Assembly (NCBI GenBank): GCA_946626265.1
Contig: CAMOUE010000084.1
Location: 1-8,897, forward strand
Direction: 5' to 3'
DNA: 8,897 bases
Origin: an uncultured Eggerthellaceae bacterium
GTDB taxonomy: Bacteria > Actinomycetota > Coriobacteriia > Coriobacteriales > Eggerthellaceae
A model generated the notes under the pieces. It searched no databases. It was not told where the DNA came from and saw nothing but the letters and a program-made list of their open reading frames with translations. Every line of letters begins with the position of its first letter. The first letter of the stretch is position 1. A program made the position numbers and the translations under genes. Shown here piece after piece: positions 1-7,639 of the stretch.

Positions 1-1788
1 GGCAGCCTTGTCGCCGCGAAGCTCCTCGGCGGTGTAGACCCGGTTCTCGCCGACCGTGCCGCTCGCCTCGGTGTCCTCCATGCTCGAGCCGTATACGATG
101 GCGTCGTTGTAGACCACACCTTCGACCAGCACGTTATCGTGCGTGAATCCGTCGTTTTGCCCGACGATGCCACGCTGCCTCATGTTGGCGCCCGCAATGA
201 TCGAACCGGCGTTGTAGCAACCGTACACCTCCGAAACCGGCGTCGTAATGCCGCCGTTCGCCGGTGCCAAGTCACCGAAATATGTCAGCATGCCGACGAT
301 GCCGGCGGCATAGTAGCCGTTTTGCGTCGTCATCGTCCGCGCATTCTCGTCGTCCCAGACGGCCGATGCCACCGTACCGAGGTTGGCGCAATACGAGACA
401 ACTCCGTTAGCTGTGCCGACGATTCCACCGGGAGACGGCTTGTTCCAACGCGTTGCCACGATATACGTGTCAACCAAAGACCCCGAAGCCGTCTTCTTCG
501 TCGAATTGAGGCACTCCGTGACCGTCGTGTACGATGAGGCCTTGCCAACTATGCCGCCGACCGTGACACTCGCATACACGTCGCCGTAGTTCGTGCATCC
601 CGACACGACGAGGGGGTCGGCGCCGTCGGCGCCGTCGTCGGCCCATGCTACATTCATGTTGTCCGCAAGGACGCCGCGTAAGGAGCCGCATATGCCCCCG
701 ACATGGTTGCCGTTCTTCGCCTTCACGTACCCTGTGTTCTGTCCCGTCTCCCCGAGCGGAGCCACTTCGACGCCGTTCGTGCAATCCACGACCGAACCTT
801 GGCTGTAGCCCACGACGCCGCCGACCGCATAGCTTTGCGCTTCAATCTGCTTTCCAAACCGATCGAGTCCCGATAGCTTGGGGGTATCTACGCTCACCGT
901 ACCGGAGTTCGCGCAATCGCGGATCATGCCATGGGCATCCGCGGTTCCATAGATATGCTTGTCGTACGTGCCGATCTTCGACTCGTCGCCCAGCAACCCG
1001 ACGACGCCGCCGACGCGCGTCACAAGCTGCGCATGTTCGATTCCCTCATCGGGAACAGCCGTCTGGCTGATGCTGACGGAACCGGAATTCGAGCATCCCG
1101 ACACGTCGTACACGCATTGTCCGACGACGCCGCCCACGTTGCGAACCGGCACGAAGTCCTCGGCGCTCTGCTGTGCGACCTCGCTCTGGATGGTCAGCGA
1201 CCCCTTGTTCACGCAATTCGTGACCGTCCCGGCGCAGTAGCCGACGACCATGCCGACGTTCGTGATGTAGTCCGTCGACGTTGAATCGCGTTCGATCGAT
1301 ATGGAACCAAGATCGCCGACTTCGACGTTGCTCACCGACCCACCTGGTCCGACGTAGCCGAAAACGCCCACGTTGGAAACGGGTGCGCTGTCGGAGGCGG
1401 AAATCGTCAAGTTGAAATTGTTGATCTGCGCGCCGCTCCCGTCGAAAGCTCCGAGGAACGGATGGTCCGCGGTGCCGATTGGCTCGATTGCGTTCTTCAA
1501 GAAATTCTTCGTCCCGCCGGTCATGACGATCGACTTTCCCTCGAACGACACGGGCTCGACGTCGGGGGTCCCGTCGTTGTCGTAATCCGCGGTCCCGTTC
1601 ACCAGCTTTGACAGCGCAGCGAGCTCGCCTGCACTCGTGATGTTATAGGAAGCATCGTTCTCATGCCCCCTGTACCAAGCATAGTTCGTCTGGAGCGCAG
1701 CATAGGCCGCAATCGGAACGGATAACGCGATAGCACATGCGAAAGCCCCTATTAGAGCGACGACCCTCTTCTTGCCGACTGCAGCCAT
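1..1788 (-). CDS. Secreted GLUG-repeat beta-helix surface protein (3' end outside window)
   Basis: The frame stays open for 596 codons from the ATG at 1788 to base 1, so the C-terminus is missing. AGGAGG lies five bases before the start, overlapping the end of the preceding gene. The signal peptide is clear: KKR, a hydrophobic core, and a cleavage site near AYA (28-30). After about 145 residues come at least eight imperfect modules of the form VGGVVG...C.N.G.V, for example at 177-198, 217-238, 258-298, 322-338, 363-404, 409-428, 453-473 and 494-529, with a partial one at 539-543. This is the GLUG-type pattern found in large adhesin-like proteins and predicts a right-handed beta-solenoid. Eight cysteines sit at the same position in the modules. 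Residues 585-592 (YTAEELRG) look like the start of a following segment. The missing end presumably carries an anchor or wall-binding part. Ligand and function are unknown; the operon position suggests substrate capture or adhesion. Confidence 0.85.
   Translation of the reverse strand, partial: MAAVGKKRVVALIGAFACAIALSVPIAAYAALQTNYAWYRGHENDASYNITSAGELAALSKLVNGTADYDNDGTPDVEPVSFEGKSIVMTGGTKNFLKNAIEPIGTADHPFLGAFDGSGAQINNFNLTISASDSAPVSNVGVFGYVGPGGSVSNVEVGDLGSISIERDSTSTDYITNVGMVVGYCAGTVTNCVNKGSLTIQSEVAQQSAEDFVPVRNVGGVVGQCVYDVSGCSNSGSVSISQTAVPDEGIEHAQLVTRVGGVVGLLGDESKIGTYDKHIYGTADAHGMIRDCANSGTVSVDTPKLSGLDRFGKQIEAQSYAVGGVVGYSQGSVVDCTNGVEVAPLGETGQNTGYVKAKNGNHVGGICGSLRGVLADNMNVAWADDGADGADPLVVSGCTNYGDVYASVTVGGIVGKASSYTTVTECLNSTKKTASGSLVDTYIVATRWNKPSPGGIVGTANGVVSYCANLGTVASAVWDDENARTMTTQNGYYAAGIVGMLTYFGDLAPANGGITTPVSEVYGCYNAGSIIAGANMRQRGIVGQNDGFTHDNVLVEGVVYNDAIVYGSSMEDTEASGTVGENRVYTAEELRGDKAA
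160..1260 (-). repeat. GLUG-type protein modules encoded in the last gene
   Basis: This stretch encodes residues 177-543 of the beta-helix protein. The modules share a glycine-rich strand (VGGVVG, VGGIVG, PGGIVG, AAGIVG) followed 8-30 residues later by C.N.G.V or a variant. Spacing between modules varies because of inserted loops, and the DNA is diverged between copies, so these are old protein repeats rather than recent duplications. Confidence 0.75.
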
Positions 1789-1793
1789 GGCTG

Positions 1794-1799
1794 CCTCCT
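1794..1799 (-). promoter_or_regulatory. Consensus Shine-Dalgarno of the GLUG protein
   Basis: A perfect AGGAGG lies five bases before the ATG at 1788, directly after the TGA of the preceding gene (1803-1805). It is the best ribosome site in the window and suggests strong translation of the last visible gene. Confidence 0.85.
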
Positions 1800-1802
1800 A
1801 TC

Positions 1803-4421
1803 TCATGCAAATTCCACTGGGAAGCGCTTCTGCCTCCTGAATCGGATGAATACCTCCAATCCGCCGGCCACCATCACGCCTGCCGCCGAGGGAAGCGCAT
1901 AGGGTGCGAACGGGTTTTCCATCATCAGGGTGGCAACGTCCGACGGATGACGGTTGATCGCCTGGAGGACCGAAAACCGTCCCGAATTCAACTTAGTCAG
2001 GTCGTTGGAGTTCAGCTTCGTGACGGAGACGTCCTGATTCGAAGCGGAGGCGTTCTGGGATGCCCCTTCGGAGCCCGCGACGGTCTCGCCCGAGTCTCCC
2101 GTCGCCGTTTTTGCCGCCTCGGGGCCAGCTGTCGCCGAGGTCCCCTTGTTCACGAGATCGTAAGTCCCCATTCCCCCGTTGTTCGAATCATCGTTGCCGA
2201 CGATGCTCGCTGTCGTCCCACCATCGTCAGATTCATCGTCCCCATCGTTCGTGGGCGTATTCCCTTGATTGTGGGGCTTCTGGGAGTCGCTGCTCTTCTC
2301 GGGGTCCTGCGGCTCTCCGCTCTTCTCGGGATCCTGCGGCTCTCCGCTCTTCTCGGGGTTCTGCGACCCAGGACTTTTTGACCCGTCGCTATTCCCGGGG
2401 TTCTGGGAAGCACCCGAGCTCTTGCCATCGGTCGGGCCTTCGGGCGTCTTGTCATCCGTCGAATCGTAAACGGTCGTATACGTTACGTTGCCCTTGTCAT
2501 CAACGCTCTTCGACCAACCCTTGAACGTATACCCCTCATGCTCGGGCGCAGCGGGCGCACTCACGGAATCGGGATCGGCCGTCCTCGTCTCGGCGAGTAC
2601 GGCGTTGGTTATCGAATCGACGAACCGAACATTGACCTGCGTTCCCTGCTCAACGGGGGGCGCGCCTTCAAGCACGACGTATATCGTGCGCATGTTGTAC
2701 ACCTGCAAGTTGCTTATGGACTCGCCCGTCGTCTTCGAGCCGAACAGCAGCAAGAAGCGCCGGTCTCCATTCAGCTCGTCATAGTGCGGTGACGTGTCCC
2801 TGCTCGAGTTGCGATACGAGTCGATTGCAATCATGGGCGCGACCTGTACCATGCCGTCGTAGCGACTCGCACCGCCGTTCAGGTAGTTGGGGAAATAGTA
2901 GCGATCGGTGTCGACGAGCATGCTCCAGCTAACCGAACCCTGGTAGTTGTCGGGCGTGTCGAAATGGAGCCGCGCCACGCCGTCTGTGTTGACACCGACA
3001 TCTTGAAGCACCCGCGAGAGGAGCGGACCGCGCCCCGTCGTCGTCAAGCACCCACCGGTCCCAGTTCCCACGGCGGTATAGGTGGCGACGAACGTCCCGA
3101 GTGCCTCGAGATCGTCCACGGTGTACGTCTTCTCGGCGACGTACTGATCGGGGACCGTCTCGTAATAGACCTTCACCGTCAACTCGTTCTGAGGATTGTA
3201 ATCGGTCACGTCCTCGCCGTCTTCAGTCGGCATGTCGATGGTCGCGCGCGCTTCGACTCGTGAACCGTTGAACCCTGCCGTCGAATACGCGATGACCTTG
3301 TTGGTACCCGCTACGACCGGACGATAGATTCCCTCTTCGCTCACCGCGCCCAAGCGTGTATCGGACGATTCCCAGAAGAGGTTGGCAACCTCTCCGTTCG
3401 TCTGGGACGCCAGCCCGCTCGAGGGCGTGCAGAGGTACTCGTTTTCGGCGTTTGTCGCAGGGTCGAACACGGTGACGCGCGCCGTCAAATCCAAGGTCGC
3501 AGTCGCGAGCGTTCCAGGCTCGAACCGATACGAATCGAATGGAGCACCTGAATCATCGCAAATGACAATATCGGTCACGTACTTGGTGTCTGTTTGCCCG
3601 CGCAGCTCTACGAGGAACATCGCCTTGAGCGGCGCGCCGTCCTCCGTGTAGGACCCGTCAACGCTGGCAATGACGCGAACCGTGCCGTCATCGGTGCCGC
3701 GCGCCGTCAACACGCCGGTCTGCGAGAGGGTTGCGAGCGTCTCGCCACCGGAATCAAGTTCCCAATCGACTTTGTTCGAGTCGTATTCCCAATCGCTCCC
3801 GTCATTCCAGAGGATGGCAGCATCGAAATCGATTTCCCCACCTCGTTGATCGATAACGGCTCGCACCGAATTGACGGTTTGGTCGCTCGACGACGCGAAG
3901 GCGTAGGCGTCCTTGTTGGTTCCCGTCAGGAACACGCCGACGTCCGCGATGCGAAGCTCGTCAGCAGCCGGAACCTCCGGCTCGGACGGCCCGCTCGGCT
4001 CGGGGTCGGCAGGCTGCGGGTCCACGGGCTCCGACGGCCCGCTCGGCTCCGGGTCCACAGGTTCCGGGTCGACCGGTTCCGGGTCGACCGGTTCCGGATC
4101 GACCGGTTCGGGGTCGACTGGTTCGGGGTCAACGGGCTCCGATGGCCCGCTCGGCTCGGGCTCCGGCGGCACATTCGGCTCGTCTGGCTCCAGCTCATCG
4201 GATTGCGAAGAGTCAGCGGACCCCGACGATCCGCCAGCCTGCTCTTCCATGGTAGCAGCCCGCTGAGACCCGGACTCGGCAAATGCGTCATGGGCGCATA
4301 CCGATTGGGCGTACAACGTCGTGCCGAAGGTCAGCAGGAAGGCGAGCAACATGCGGAAGGCCGAGACCGCAACTGACCGCAGGCGCGCTCGAGCCGAGTT
4401 TCTCGTCAGCGGGGAAGCCAC
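1803..4421 (-). CDS. Large secreted, C-terminally membrane-anchored mosaic surface protein
   Basis: An 872-residue protein of unknown function. It starts with GTG one base after the lipoprotein gene, with GGGAGGGG seven bases upstream. A long signal peptide (Arg-rich 7-15, hydrophobic 24-40) probably ends near AFA (46-48). The order is then: acidic linker (49-90); Pro-rich stalk with EPVDP repeats (91-148); two Ig-like regions of Big_2 appearance (about 155-275, with LATLSQTGVLTARG, and 278-398, with LGAVSEEGIYRPVVAGTNKV); a domain at about 412-587 that may be a degenerate sulfite-oxidase/molybdopterin-type fold; an InlB-like beta segment with GYTFKGW (595-651); a Ser/Pro/Gly/Asp linker (655-800) with a 9-residue repeat; and a hydrophobic segment (838-859) ending in RFRRQKR, an apparent membrane anchor. 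The layout suggests a stalked extracellular ligand- or partner-binding protein serving the transporter encoded just upstream; this role is inference. Confidence 0.85.
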   Translation of the reverse strand: MASPLTRNSARARLRSVAVSAFRMLLAFLLTFGTTLYAQSVCAHDAFAESGSQRAATMEEQAGGSSGSADSSQSDELEPDEPNVPPEPEPSGPSEPVDPEPVDPEPVDPEPVDPEPVDPEPVDPEPSGPSEPVDPQPADPEPSGPSEPEVPAADELRIADVGVFLTGTNKDAYAFASSSDQTVNSVRAVIDQRGGEIDFDAAILWNDGSDWEYDSNKVDWELDSGGETLATLSQTGVLTARGTDDGTVRVIASVDGSYTEDGAPLKAMFLVELRGQTDTKYVTDIVICDDSGAPFDSYRFEPGTLATATLDLTARVTVFDPATNAENEYLCTPSSGLASQTNGEVANLFWESSDTRLGAVSEEGIYRPVVAGTNKVIAYSTAGFNGSRVEARATIDMPTEDGEDVTDYNPQNELTVKVYYETVPDQYVAEKTYTVDDLEALGTFVATYTAVGTGTGGCLTTTGRGPLLSRVLQDVGVNTDGVARLHFDTPDNYQGSVSWSMLVDTDRYYFPNYLNGGASRYDGMVQVAPMIAIDSYRNSSRDTSPHYDELNGDRRFLLLFGSKTTGESISNLQVYNMRTIYVVLEGAPPVEQGTQVNVRFVDSITNAVLAETRTADPDSVSAPAAPEHEGYTFKGWSKSVDDKGNVTYTTVYDSTDDKTPEGPTDGKSSGASQNPGNSDGSKSPGSQNPEKSGEPQDPEKSGEPQDPEKSSDSQKPHNQGNTPTNDGDDESDDGGTTASIVGNDDSNNGGMGTYDLVNKGTSATAGPEAAKTATGDSGETVAGSEGASQNASASNQDVSVTKLNSNDLTKLNSGRFSVLQAINRHPSDVATLMMENPFAPYALPSAAGVMVAGGLEVFIRFRRQKRFPVEFA
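2283..2363 (-). repeat. 27-bp tandem repeat in the Ser/Pro linker
   Basis: Three near-identical 27-bp units, the last degenerate, encode a 9-residue motif of the type (Q)NPEKSGEP/QDPEKSGEP/QDPEKSSDS at residues 687-713 of the mosaic protein. They lie in the flexible linker before the membrane anchor, where length matters more than exact sequence. Confidence 0.85.
4050..4139 (-). repeat. Six 15-bp tandem units encoding EPVDP
   Basis: Six consecutive copies encode EPVDP (residues 95-124 of the mosaic protein), flanked by EPSGPS, QPADP and one more EPVDP copy out to residue 148. The plus-strand unit reads roughly gggtcgaccggttcc, with a few third-position changes between copies. Such Pro-rich repeats form extended stalks, and their near identity in DNA makes copy-number change by slippage likely. 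Confidence 0.9.
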
Positions 4422-4422
4422 G

Positions 4423-5661
4423 TTAATCCCCTCCCGTGGCGCGATTGCCCATCTGGTCGGCCGTCAGACCAGACCCGTCCGGAAGCGTCGATTCGGAAGT
4501 CGTCTTCTCGTACTTCGCAGGCTGGCCGAGGGGCGGGTAGCTATTTCCCAGGATGTCGAGTGCTTGATCGGTCGTGATATCAACCCAGTACATCCTGCTG
4601 TAGAAGTCCTTCATCGCCTCGACCATGTCGACATCGTAGCGATCGGGATACAGCATGTTCGCAACCCATTGAATGCCCATGAAGCGATTCACCCCTGGCG
4701 GGCGATCGCACCAAGCATAGGGGATGTTCGGCATCGTGTAGACGCGCCCGTCCTGCACGGCTTTGATGGTCGACCAGGCCTCCTTCGTGCGGATAATCTC
4801 GTCTGCGCCGCCGCGCACGACATCGTCCCAGGCAACGATCACCTCGGGATTCCATGCGATGACGCTCTCGAGCGATACGTTGGACATGCCGAGGCCTTGG
4901 GCTTCCTCAACCGCGGCGACGTTTCGCGCGCCGGCAACCTGGAATGTCAGGGCATGCTGCGAGACATCCGGCTCGGTTTGCAAGCCGAGCGGCCCTTCGG
5001 CGTAATACAGCGAGACCTTCTCGTCCTCGGGGATATCGCCGACAGCCGTCGAGACGCGAGCGTAGATGTCTTCCAGATACACCGCGAGGTCTTCGGCGCG
5101 CTCGGCAACGCCGAGCAGATCACCGAGAAAACGATAGGCGTCGGCGATCTTGTCAAATGAGCCGTCGATGCACACGACGGGAATGCCCGTCTGCTTCTGA
5201 AGCTTGTCGGCATCCGAGATGTTCGAGGCCGTCAGTCCGACGCCGGAAATGGAGAACACGACCTGAACGCCTTTCGCCACGAGCTCTTCGCGGTCAATCT
5301 CGCCGTTTCCGGACAGCGATCCCATGTTGGGAAGGTCCGCCGTGCCTTCGGGAAGGAAAGCAAGCTCCTGCTTCGTGAACGTCATCGACGTTCCCGCCAT
5401 GAGCTTCGGAGCGAGCGAGAACACGAACACCTGCGCAAGAGCGCTCGTGAAATAGACGCGCTCGAGCGCCGCCGGCGTCGGTATCTTTAATTCGCGACCG
5501 GCGTGGTCGGTTATCACGCGCTCGCCGCGAAAGATCTCGTCACCGCGTTCCGACCGGCAGCCGGAAAGCCCTGCCAATCCCCCGACCGGCAGGGCAACCG
5601 TCAACGCGAACGCTCCACCGAATTGCAGGAACCTGCGACGTGTCATATCCTGGTCGAACAT
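4423..5661 (-). CDS. Tat-exported lipoprotein, FepB/BtuF-class substrate-binding protein
   Basis: A 412-residue extracytoplasmic binding protein that delivers substrate to the FecCD-type permease. The frame is open to 5730, but the longer form would overlap the ATPase gene; the ATG at 5661 has GGGGGA six bases upstream and puts a canonical twin-arginine signal at the N-terminus (TRRRFLQF, 7-14). A hydrophobic stretch then leads to lipobox LSGC with lipid-modified C35. Lobe 1 starts with ITDHAGRELKIP (50-61), the usual opening of the class; later markers are LESVIAWNPEVIV (264-276) and DRPPGVNRFMGIQWVANMLY (319-338), common in iron/heme/cobamide binding proteins. Residues 373-412 form a polar tail beyond the usual fold. 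Tat export implies folding before export, perhaps with a bound cofactor, but that is not proof. The substrate is undetermined. Confidence 0.92.
   Translation of the reverse strand: MFDQDMTRRRFLQFGGAFALTVALPVGGLAGLSGCRSERGDEIFRGERVITDHAGRELKIPTPAALERVYFTSALAQVFVFSLAPKLMAGTSMTFTKQELAFLPEGTADLPNMGSLSGNGEIDREELVAKGVQVVFSISGVGLTASNISDADKLQKQTGIPVVCIDGSFDKIADAYRFLGDLLGVAERAEDLAVYLEDIYARVSTAVGDIPEDEKVSLYYAEGPLGLQTEPDVSQHALTFQVAGARNVAAVEEAQGLGMSNVSLESVIAWNPEVIVAWDDVVRGGADEIIRTKEAWSTIKAVQDGRVYTMPNIPYAWCDRPPGVNRFMGIQWVANMLYPDRYDVDMVEAMKDFYSRMYWVDITTDQALDILGNSYPPLGQPAKYEKTTSESTLPDGSGLTADQMGNRATGGD
4428..4435 (-). promoter_or_regulatory. Ribosome binding site deciding the GTG start of the mosaic protein
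   Basis: GGGAGGGG lies seven bases before the GTG at 4421 and is part of the final Thr-Gly-Gly-Asp codons of the binding-protein gene. It favours the GTG over the internal ATG at 4352, which sits inside the signal-peptide region. Confidence 0.75.
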
Positions 5662-5667
5662 TGCCAA

Positions 5668-5673
5668 TCCCCC
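5668..5673 (-). promoter_or_regulatory. Ribosome binding site deciding the lipoprotein start
   Basis: GGGGGA lies six bases before the ATG at 5661. It supports the 412-residue form, with the Tat motif near the N-terminus, over the 435-residue form from 5730. Confidence 0.7.
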
Positions 5674-5674
5674 A

Positions 5675-6451
5675 TCAATCGAACGGAACGCACACGCGCT
5701 TGACGCGTCCATCCGCAAGCGGCACGTCAAGCACCTGAACGTTCGTCTGGTAAATGTCCTGGAGAGTCTCCGTGGTAATGGCCTGCTGCGAGGTTCCGTC
5801 CAACAAGATCGAGCCCTCCTTCATCACGATGACCCGATCGGCACAGAACAGCGCATGGTCCGGGTCGTGCGTGACCATGATCACAGACATTCCCGATTTC
5901 GCGAGCGTCTTCATGCGGGACAGCACGAGCTGCTGGTTACCGAAGTCGAGGCTCGCAGTTGGCTCGTCCATAATCAGAAGCTCCGGTTGCTGGGTAAGCG
6001 CCCGCGCGATGAGCACGAGCTGGCGCTGACCGCCTGAAAGGTCCGTGTAGGTCTCGTCGGCCAGATGCTCGATGCCCAGCTGGACCAGGGCTCCGTACGC
6101 GATTCTGCGGTCCTTCGGGGAGACGACCGCCAACCGTCCCATATGCGGCGTCCTTCCCATGAGAACGACATCTCGGACGGCAAACGGGAACGGCGGCGTA
6201 TGCGCCTGCGGTATGTAGGCGAAATGGCGCGCCATTTCCTTCTCATCCATAGAGAGCACGTCCTTGCCGTTCATTTCGACAGACCCGCCGAACGGCTTGA
6301 TCAAGCCCAGCAGGTTCTTCAGCAGCGTCGTCTTCCCACAGCCGTTGGCGCCGATGATGCAAGCGAATTCGCCGTCGCCCACCTCGAACGACACGTCATG
6401 GACGATTTCGGTGGCATCGTAGCCGGCGCGCAAGTCCTTCACGCGAAGCAC
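5675..6451 (-). CDS. ABC transporter ATP-binding protein (FecE/BtuD type)
   Basis: A 258-residue cytoplasmic ATPase that powers the adjacent permease. All catalytic motifs are intact: A-loop Y11, Walker A GANGCGKTT (34-42), Q-loop Q82, signature LSGGQ (138-142), Walker B LLIMDE with catalytic E163, D-loop SLD (167-169) and switch H195 in VTHD. Length and the YIPQ...VLMGRTPHMG region fit the FecE/FhuC/BtuD subgroup that pairs with FecCD permeases. The start is GTG, one base after the permease stop, with GAGGGGG seven bases upstream inside the permease's last codons, so coupled translation is likely. The substrate cannot be deduced from the ATPase. Confidence 0.95.
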   Translation of the reverse strand: MLRVKDLRAGYDATEIVHDVSFEVGDGEFACIIGANGCGKTTLLKNLLGLIKPFGGSVEMNGKDVLSMDEKEMARHFAYIPQAHTPPFPFAVRDVVLMGRTPHMGRLAVVSPKDRRIAYGALVQLGIEHLADETYTDLSGGQRQLVLIARALTQQPELLIMDEPTASLDFGNQQLVLSRMKTLAKSGMSVIMVTHDPDHALFCADRVIVMKEGSILLDGTSQQAITTETLQDIYQTNVQVLDVPLADGRVKRVCVPFD

Positions 6452-6452
6452 G

Positions 6453-7637
6453 TCACCACCCCCTCATGTTGCGGCGGTAGATGATGATGAAGAAAGGAAC
6501 GCCGAGCAGGGAGGTGAGAATGCCGATCGGCACCTCGACCGACAAGACGAGGCGGGCGATATCGTCGACGAGCAACAGAAACGATGCCCCGATAGCCATG
6601 GAAGCCGGCAGCAGAACCCGGTAGTTCGGCCCCACCAGCGCGCGGGCGAAATGCGGAATGACGAGACCGACCCAGCCGACGATGCCCGCGACTGCGACCG
6701 AACACGACACGATGAGCGTCGATGCGAATATGACGATGAGCCGGACCCGCTTCGTGTTGATGCCCATCGAGCGTGCTTCCTCATCGCCGAACGAGAGCAC
6801 GTTGAGCTTCCATCCTTCCAACAGGAGCAGCACGAAACCGGCGAGCACGGGCACGATTATGGCAAGCATCTGCTCGCGGTCGATCGAAGCGAAGCTTCCC
6901 ATCAGCCAGAACGTGATGGCGGGGAGCTTGTCGTTCGCGTCTGCGAGCAACTTGATGATGGACGTACCCGACTGGAACAGCGTGGAAACCAAGATGCCGC
7001 CGAGCACGAGACCCAAGATGGCATCGTACTTCACGAGGCGATTCAGCCAGACGGCCAGACCCACTGCGCACATGCCGCCGACGAACGCGAACAGCTGGAC
7101 GTACACGTTGCCCAAATCGAGCAGAAGCGCGAGGCAGGCACCGAATGACGCACCCGCCGACGCACCCAAGATATCGGGCGAGACGAGGGGGTTCTTGAAC
7201 ATGCCCTGGTAGCTTGCGCCCGCAACCGCAAGAGCTGCTCCCGACAGCAACACGACGATGATGCGCGGGAAGCGAATCTGGAACAGGACGTTGTCGAGCT
7301 CCCTGTCGAAGTACGGCCAAGTCGGATCGAGAGCGTAGCGGATATGGTCGTATACGCCGTAAAACCACTCCGCCGGCGTAACTCCATAGCGTCCGAGCAT
7401 GAACGATGCGAAGAATATGAAGACGAACGCCGCCGCGATCGCCAGCTTCGCCCAGAGGGGAACGCGCTTGTTGAAGGCACGCTCAGCAGCGAGGGCTTCT
7501 CGCGCGAACTCGTCATCGGGATCGATCCCCGCCGCTGCGAACGGGTCGTCCTTGAGCGCGCGGCGCTGCTCGCGCGTGAGCTTCACGCGTTCCTGCGAAC
7601 CCGAAGGTCCCTTGTCGCCTGCACCGTGGCCGAGCAT
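6453..7637 (-). CDS. FecCD/BtuC-type ABC transporter permease
   Basis: A 394-residue polytopic permease for iron-siderophore, heme, cobamide or similar chelates. Many hydrophobic segments follow from residue 61 on. Family blocks are clear: RFPRIIVVLLSGAALAVAG (122-140), YQGMFKNPLVSPDILGASAG (143-162), the ATPase-coupling region LSFGDEEARSMGIN (281-294), and VGWVGLVIPHFARALVGPN (320-338) followed by DDIAR and EVPIG. Family members are usually about 330-350 residues. The excess is an N-terminal extension of about 60 charged residues (1-60) before the first helix, probably cytoplasmic. The ATG start lies two bases after the preceding TAA and has only a weak GGCGGCGG-like site, so translation is probably coupled. 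An internal start nearer the first helix is possible but no better supported. The permease and the ATPase that follows should form a homodimer-based importer core. Confidence 0.93.
   Translation of the reverse strand: MLGHGAGDKGPSGSQERVKLTREQRRALKDDPFAAAGIDPDDEFAREALAAERAFNKRVPLWAKLAIAAAFVFIFFASFMLGRYGVTPAEWFYGVYDHIRYALDPTWPYFDRELDNVLFQIRFPRIIVVLLSGAALAVAGASYQGMFKNPLVSPDILGASAGASFGACLALLLDLGNVYVQLFAFVGGMCAVGLAVWLNRLVKYDAILGLVLGGILVSTLFQSGTSIIKLLADANDKLPAITFWLMGSFASIDREQMLAIIVPVLAGFVLLLLEGWKLNVLSFGDEEARSMGINTKRVRLIVIFASTLIVSCSVAVAGIVGWVGLVIPHFARALVGPNYRVLLPASMAIGASFLLLVDDIARLVLSVEVPIGILTSLLGVPFFIIIYRRNMRGW
6459..6465 (-). promoter_or_regulatory. Ribosome binding site deciding the GTG start of the ATPase
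   Basis: GAGGGGG lies seven bases before the GTG at 6451, within the last codons of the permease. It favours this GTG, which gives the expected family N-terminus. Confidence 0.75.
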
Positions 7638-7639
7638 GG

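Noticed and set aside
843..1001. Possibility of a frameshift or decay in the GLUG protein, since no long reading frame is listed over 1-1788
   Set aside because: Reading the minus strand codon by codon from 1788 to 1 shows no stop; the gene is intact within the window and simply runs off the left edge.
2217..2459. CRISPR-like or mobile-element repeat signal in the Ser/Pro linker
   Set aside because: The repeats are in-frame 27-bp coding units with no spacers and no inverted ends, and fit a low-complexity protein linker.
3594..4376. Long plus-strand frame of 260 codons opposite the mosaic protein
   Set aside because: It is Arg-rich, lies antisense to the Pro-rich repeats and signal region of a well-supported gene, and shows no domain or ribosome site.
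4321..5160. Plus-strand frame of 279 codons opposite the binding protein
   Set aside because: It is the antisense shadow of a gene with clear family motifs, and its Arg/His-rich composition is typical of such shadows.
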